A stretch of 64,000 nt of DNA. Origin: Heliopora coerulea (lineage: Eukaryota; Cnidaria; Anthozoa; Scleralcyonacea; Helioporidae). A program made the position numbers and the translations under genes. Numbering within the stretch: the stretch's first letter is position 1; every line of letters starts with the position of its first letter. This document shows positions 58,193 through 64,000 of the stretch, one piece after another. The stretch covers positions 1,732,001 to 1,796,000 of the forward strand of contig JASJOG010000035.1 in assembly GCA_030142905.1 (NCBI GenBank), given 5' to 3'. The notes beneath the pieces are model-generated. The model saw only the letters and a program-made list of their open reading frames with translations. It was not told the origin of the DNA and searched no databases.

Positions 58193-61100
58193 CTAATACC
58201 ACGCCGCGAGCCATGCTGTTAATACCCAGAAAAGCAACTCCTGATCGATAAACCGATGGCCAGCATTTTCTCCCGTTTGTGTAAACTTTCTTGTTGAAGA
58301 TGTCGGTGGTGAGAACGTTGTCAGCAAAAATGTTTGTAAAACTTGAGAAACATTCTTGTTTGTTGTGTAGTTATTGCAAAGTTCTTCATTCTCGCAGCAG
58401 TGGACGTAGCAACTTTCAGGTTCGCAAACTCCTGACACATTTTTAACTGCGCAAACGTCTTGGGGTATACAACCTACGCGATAGCTGACTGACTCTTTTG
58501 CTTCAATTCTAACGGCTATACCACAGTATTCCGTACTTTTATTACAGTTTGTTGTCGTTCTCTCGCAATTTGGTACTGTACTGGGTGGTTCTGTTATATT
58601 TACTCGACACTGAAAACAAGAAATTTGATCAGATGCACCTAAATAACAGATACAAGGTAGGTTAGTTGACACAAAGTCAATAGAGATGTGCAAGAAGACC
58701 AAAGCACTACCTGCATTAATGAAAAATAGCACTTAAAATTTCATTTCCCAAAAATGAACCATAATCAGAATTGTGACTGGAATTACACCTGCCGCTATTC
58801 ATTACCAGAATATATACTATCATTAAGGCCAACCTCAGACTCACTAATGGAAAAATACATTCATTTTATTCAACCGACATTAACTGGCATACATACGCAA
58901 CCATTTGCATCAGAGGACATTCCATAGCGCCAACAGACGACTATTAACACTATTCTACATTACGGTTAATAAAATTTCAATTATGCAAGAGAAATATCTT
59001 GTGAAATTGGATGAGATGGTTTGGCTATTTCAAAATGAAGGATGGCTTGTTGGTGATATGTGGTGACTCTGGTGTTTTGGTAGAAGGGGATGAAACGGAT
59101 GTGCACTGACTGCAGATATGTTTCTCTAACTGCTGGCCATGAGTACAATTTAATGTGGCCCACAATACATCACTGTGAAAAATACATGCAGTATAACAGG
59201 CATGGTTCAATATGCTGTTTCTTTGAATCCTCCATTAGAGGAATATTTACATCTGGATAAGCAAATTACAAAAATGAATTTGAATTACTATATTCAAAAG
59301 AAGTATTTGACTTATCACACTGGTGATGGCACTGTATGTAAACTCAAGATCGAAAGTGAAGGCACTGGCAGGAACATCAGAGGAGTTTGAGATAGGAGTT
59401 AAAGTACATTAAGGTTCTGCACTGAGTCCCATGTTGTTTGTGGTGGTGTTGCAGGAGGTTACAAAGGATGTGAGTGGGGAAAGTTTGTGGGAATTGTTAT
59501 ATGCAGACAACCTAGTGATAATAGCCGAATCAGAGGAGCAGATTGTCTGGAGGTTTAATGTGTGGAAAAGAGAGTTCGAAACAAGAGGTTTGAAGGTGAA
59601 TATGGACAAGACAAAAATGATGGTAGTGGGAAGGGAGCCAGCAGTGAGACCACAAAGAGGCAAATATCCATTTGAAGTTTGTGGAGAGGGGGTCAGAGTA
59701 AACTCGGTCTGGTATCAGGGATGTTCAAGGTGTTGCCATGGGAGATGTTCAGGACTCAGAAATGTGAACAGGGCAGAAAATAACTATAGGTGTGCGGCTT
59801 GTGTCAGGGGTCCTGTGGCAATGCCTCGGGAAGTGGCAGTCAAGGGTGGTATGTTGGATGTGGTGGTGGACAATTTTAGTTATTTGGATGACACCATGAG
59901 CTGTGTGGAGTGGAGGCAGCTGTCAGGGGAAGGATAGCCAGTGCATGGAGGAAGTGGAGAGAGTTAGAAAGCTTGTTGGTAAATCAGAACATACTCTTGG
60001 TTAACCAGGCTAGGGTTTACTGTGCCTGTGTGAGGCTGGTGCTGTTATATGCTGCTGAGACTTGGGTACTGACAGGAAAGCTGGAGCGACTTTTGGTGAG
60101 GTGTGATCATAGAATGTTGAAACACATGGCTAAGGTGAGATGGCAAGATAGAGGGTCAAATGTGGAGAATTTGGAAGATAGACTGAGGAGAGCAAGGCTG
60201 AGGTGGTTTAGGCATGTTAAAAGAAGAGAGGAAGGTCATATATTGAGAAGAGCCATAGAGTTGGAGATGGCAGGGAAAAGATTGGTGGGAAGACCTGAAG
60301 GCAGGGAGTGGAGGAGGAACTGAGACGTTTGAATATCAGGGAAGACAAGGTAGATGATAGGCAACAGTGGAAATGACTCATATCACATCTGACCCCAGCA
60401 GTGGGACAAGATGGACATTAAACAAGCTTGATGATGATATTCAAAAGAAGTGGTCATTCTGCAGGTGGATGTATAAGTGTCCCTAGGTAATGTTTACAAA
60501 ATTACTAGTTGTTCTGTGTAAGGGAAAAAAAGCTTTGTATCCCAGTGTCTTTGTATTCTAATACAGAATAGACATGAACTTTATAAATTACTTTAAATGC
60601 ATATTCTAAGGCATCTTTGGAAGACTAAAAAGATTCTGTATGATTGAAAAGTAATAAAGAAATAATCTCACTCAGAATACTGCACTACAGGAGTGTCTGT
60701 AACTGTGACCCAAAATCATGTTTCATTGATCAGTTTTGTGTAATATTTACTGATACTGGTTAAACATTAAGTTCCTTAGTTTATGTTTTCTGTATGAGTT
60801 GTTTCTTAGAAATCTTGAAGAAATTATGCTAATTTTGTAAACAGCTTCAAAAACTGCAGTTTCTACATATAAGATTTCTTGGTTACACAATTTCTTTCAA
60901 AACTTCCTAATTACTGCAAGTTCTTTGGAACTATTTTATGTATGCCTTGGCCCAAAAGAAGCTCAAGACTACTGATATTATTATACAATACTGCTACAAT
61001 CTTGACAATTCTCGATGTCTTGCCACCTACAAGACATCAAAAATTGTCTGTAGGTGATGTAATTGTTAATCTGACAAGCTTTTCTTAGCCACTAGTAATG

Positions 61101-62717
61101 TCATGGCAGAGTCTTCCTTGATTTATAATTGTATAATAAAACAATTATTGAATTTGGCTTTCACATGATACAGTATCAAGAATTATCCAGACCTTGGTCA
61201 ACATTATCTGCCTCAGCCTTTGGCTTCGGCAGATAACATTGACCTTTGTCTGGATAATTCTTGATATCATGTGAAAGCCAAATACAATAATTGTTAATTG
61301 GCATGCATCTGAGTTTGGAAACATTAAGCTGGTGGTAAATGTAATTTTTATCAAGGTGAAACACAATTGTTGCTACATCAAGCTTAGAAATTATTAATGT
61401 CAACTTGTAATAATATGCTTTATGCAAAATTTAAACAGTAACAATTTGGGACAAAAACTGTTTGAGACAAGTAACTAAATGGTAATGAAAGGGAAAATTT
61501 CCTAGTTCTGGAGCTTGTGAACCTCAATCCCCTTGTTCAACCTTATTTCACTGTTGTTCCTAAACTCTTGCAAGACAGTTTCCTTGACTTAACATTGAAT
61601 GGGAATAGGGGAAGGGATACTGATTAACAGTAAACTAATTCATAAATATGAGGAAATTGTCTGGGCTGTTTTGTCCAAGATTATAGTTTAGAACTGTTGG
61701 CTGATTTGGCCTTCAGTTCACCTTCGCATAACAGCCAATTGACAGAGGACACCAAAATCTAGAGACTTCATCTATTTTGGTTGTGCTCTGTTGCAGTGGT
61801 TCCCAACCTGGGGTCTGCAAACAATGTTTGGTGGTCCACCAAGACTAAGGGGTCCGCCAGGGGTCCACACAAAAGGAACAGGGTCTGCAGAAGGTAACTA
61901 ATTTTTTTTGGCAAATGACTACCTGCAATATTGGTTCAACTATTTTTTATTGCAAACTACCAGTCAATATTGCAAATTCCGAAGAGTGTAAGTGTAACAT
62001 AATAACTCGTAATTTTGAGGTTTTAACAGATCAAAGATTCATCTTGTGTTACATGCAACCACACTTCGCCTGTTCACCCCGAGCTTTGTTCTTACAGGAA
62101 AAGTTCTCCAGCGTTTATCTGTCCATAAATTAATCATGAGTTCAAAACAATCTGCCACTGGGAAGATTAAACTACGAGGATACAATGTTGAGTACTTAAA
62201 ATTTGATTTTATTCCATGCCGAGCTGAGCAAAGCAAACCTGAATGCATCTTTTGAGGGCAGATTTTAGGCAATGAAGCAACAAAACCTGTGAAGCTGCAG
62301 TTTCAGTTGGGGAGGGGGTCCGCTGAGATTCTTAAAATCAGTGAAGGGGTCCCTGGGAAGCAAAAGGTTGGGAACCACTGCTCCGTTGAATTCCGAGTCA
62401 ACGGGTGTGAAAGCTTAGCTGTTTGTAACTTGTCATGGTGTTTACCACAAATGAAATCGTGCTATATTTCCATTGCTATACAACCTTACAAAGATTTAAG
62501 ACGGAGTAATATACAATATTAATCGAAACAAGCCTGCTCCATCCGCTGCGTTCTTTTAAAAGTGAATGAAGATGTCTGAAAGATGGAGTTGACAGATATT
62601 TGTTAGTTTACGAACATGTTGTTCTTGCTTACCCATGAAACCTTCGATCCAGATGGCCAGCAGTAAAAACACTGCCAGACTCCCGGTAGAGATATTCAGC
62701 TTTGATCTCATTTTCAT
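58193..62717 (-). CDS. Ly6/uPAR three-finger, probably GPI-anchored protein, short-stalk paralogue B
   Basis: Coding exons 62717-62633 and 58638-58193, same phase and join as paralogue A, giving about 176 residues. The signal-peptide exon is identical in protein to A. The Ly6 exon keeps all twelve cysteines and HCCENEELCNN, but differs from A at about 15 of 101 residues. The stalk is reduced to FSPPTSSTRK, followed by the same hydrophobic tail (LLFWVLTAWLAAWY). The acceptor carries a three-base change in the intron (TCTGTTATTTAG), which supports the exon boundary. The upstream noncoding exon donor is at 63117-63112. The gene looks intact, and function is inferred only from the family. Confidence 0.87.
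58786..59006. mobile_element. Single arm of the NPRL3-intron foldback family
   Basis: Matches 40131-40350 (CATTACCAGAATATATACTA, CGCCAACAGACGAC, TAAAATTTCAATTATGCAAG) in one orientation only. It replaces ~45 bp present at the equivalent site of copy A (about 46000-46043). Confidence 0.75.
59305..60436 (+). mobile_element. 5'-truncated LINE with reverse transcriptase C-terminus
   Basis: Two overlapping frames, 59431-59937 and 59910-60323, code a non-LTR RT fragment. The first has LLYADNLVIIAESEEQI (the YADD box as YADN) and GLKVNMDKTKMMVVG; the second has LLYAAETWVLTGKLERLL and RLRWFRHVKRREEGHILRRA. A frameshift separates them. The 3' end is a short GATGATGAT tail. A 15-bp direct repeat, ATATTCAAAAGAAGT, flanks it (59290-59304 and 60437-60451), and the empty site exists once in copy A at about 46305. 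Confidence 0.9.
60977..61305. mobile_element. Inverted-repeat insertion, copy B only
   Basis: The stretch interrupts a sequence continuous in copy A near 46852. Its right half is a palindrome (61145-61300): TTTGGCTTTCACATGATA and TATCATGTGAAAGCCAAA arms around a TCTGCC/GGCAGA centre. The left half has its own TCTTGAC..GATGTCTTG hairpin pieces. Confidence 0.7.
61794..62380 (+). mobile_element. hAT transposon relic with BED-finger end of transposase
   Basis: Terminal inverted repeats CAGTGGTTCCCAACCT and GGTTGGGAACCACTG with 8-bp flanks CTCTGTTG (61786-61793) and CTCCGTTG (62381-62388) identify a hAT element. Internally the plus strand codes MSSKQSATGKIKLRGYNVEY then FIPCRAEQSKPECIF, and after a stop GQILGNEATKPVKL, the N-terminal BED-type region of ZBED5-like hAT transposases. 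The rest of the transposase is deleted. Absent from copy A. Confidence 0.85.
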
Positions 62718-63861
62718 CTTCCCAAATCTACATAACAAGAACACGGATACGGTCGGACTTTCGAAAGTGAAGTTAAGGAATAAAACCGTCTCTAGTCCAA
62801 ATTAGATTTAGTCTTGTTCGCAACAACAGAGAAAATATTTAATGTTATCCGATTTCCTTTCAACTGTAGAAAAGCTGAACCGCTTTAACTTGAGGAAATA
62901 TGAATACGAAATGCTGTTATTTTGACGAAGAACCTTCCCTTCGGTCCAGTTTACAAAATTTAACTGCCTGCGCAGACACGTAAATTTACAGCTATACTGG
63001 TTTCAAATAACTCGAATCTGGAACCAACACCAAGCTAAATAAAAATGTATTTCATTAGGAGATGAGGCGGTTAAAGAGGCTAAATTGATAAGGAACTGTC
63101 ACCAAAATAATACTTACTTGCTGTTTCTTACCGAACGGTAACCATGTTTGTTCTCAACTTCGCCCCACAAAATGACGTAATAACGAATAAGTATTCTGGG
63201 AAACCAACTTCAAAACAACTTGGCCTATACAGTGTACATAATTTATATTTTGGCCAGTGATCCTAGGTCACGCGAGATGCACGCATGACGTATGGTGTAG
63301 TTACAACTGTCCATATAGTAATCGGGCCGGTGGCCAGGGTTTTTGGCGTGGTTACGAACGCTTGAAGTGCATCATTACCTCGGAAATTTCGAAACATACG
63401 ATCTTACTGATTTTCATTTTTAAACTGCTGAAGCGCTAAAGTTGTTTTTTTTTAAATAATTAACTTTCTTTTGAGCCCTCGTTTCCTTGCCGGTGGACCT
63501 CCTCGGGTGAATTTTTTTTCGAGCCAGGTTCATTGCGCTTTCTTTTCTGCGCAAGACGATTGCGCGGACGGAAGAACTGGTGTCGAACCGCGATGTTCTA
63601 AAGAATGGCAGCAGACAATAATAGACAAATTGTAACGCGCAAAATTTGTTTTGAGTATGGAATTTCGAGGTTTGCGGGACAATATTGGTAACAACTGTTA
63701 CGCAAATGCGCGTCTCCAGTGTCTTTCATAAGTCTCACTGCGGACAAATTCCAGTGTAGATTCGACATAGGGTTGAATCAGGTAACGGTATGCGAAATGT
63801 TATTGTGCAAAGACGACGTGGCCATAGCAACAAAATCAAATCACGAATTTAATTATACCTA

Positions 63862-64000
63862 CAGTAGAACCTCGCTAACTGGAATTCGGTTAATTCGAAC
63901 TCCCCGCTAACTCGAACCTAATTTTATAGTCCCTTTGCTCAAATTTACCCTGTTAATTCGAACTCAATTTTGAAAATGGCTAGAAGATAGAAGAACTTTA
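63862..64000. mobile_element. pogo-like MITE (copy B), cut by window end
   Basis: Begins CAGTAGAACCTCGCTAACTG after TA and repeats TAATTCGAACTC; paralogue of 52688-53392. Confidence 0.65.

Larger units (their letters stand above)
55512..64000. repeat. Tandem segmental duplication, copy B (runs off the window)
   Basis: Direct-orientation paralogue of 42951-52800, beginning near GAAAAGATGTCTACTTTTTC at 55521. Specific insertions are the 56240-56470 palindrome, the 58786 foldback arm, a LINE at 59305-60436, an inverted repeat at 60977-61305 and a hAT relic at 61794-62380. Confidence 0.9.

Overview
The window reads as nuclear DNA of an intron-rich, A+T-rich invertebrate animal. I infer an anthozoan cnidarian such as a stony coral. 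The reasons are short phased introns, five conserved metazoan gene families, a heavy load of foldback, hAT-like, pogo-like, Penelope-like and BEL/Pao relics, and Ly6-type genes in tandem. The taxon is an inference and was not tested by any search.

Layout. 1-300: a long palindrome carrying a tRNA-like unit. 2574-3151 (-): the terminal coding exon of a SOCS2/CISH-like suppressor of cytokine signalling. 3.2-13.2 kb: largely gene-free, with dispersed repeats, a purine-rich minisatellite and a hAT-type MITE nested in an older repeat. 13246-19007 (+): a complete five-exon KCTD2/5/17-type BTB adaptor gene. 21602-27897 (-): a complete five-exon MBOAT7 (lysophosphatidylinositol acyltransferase) gene of about 468 codons. 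28420-42175 (+): a complete sixteen-exon NPRL3 (GATOR1 subunit) gene of about 528 codons, head-to-head with MBOAT7 across 522 bp. Exons were placed by matching reading phase at GT-AG (once GC-AG) junctions; all phases close, and both predicted lengths agree with the families.

42.95-52.8 kb and 55.5-64.0 kb are a direct tandem segmental duplication. Each copy carries one Ly6/uPAR three-finger, probably GPI-anchored protein gene on the minus strand, with a signal-peptide exon 4-5.5 kb upstream of the Ly6 exon. The copies differ by a stalk minisatellite, by about 15 amino-acid replacements against about 3 synonymous changes in the Ly6 exon, and by copy-specific insertions: a Penelope-like 3' fragment and a Crypton-like recombinase relic in copy A; a LINE, a hAT relic and several foldbacks in copy B. 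Between the copies lie a deleted BEL/Pao element and a 660-bp inverted-repeat element.

The genes do not form one pathway. SOCS and KCTD5 both belong to cullin-ubiquitin adaptor families, and NPRL3 acts in amino-acid sensing upstream of TORC1. The most unusual material is in the repeats: palindromes with convergent tRNA-like units, palindromes with hammerhead-ribozyme-like cores, and the fast-diverging Ly6 pair.
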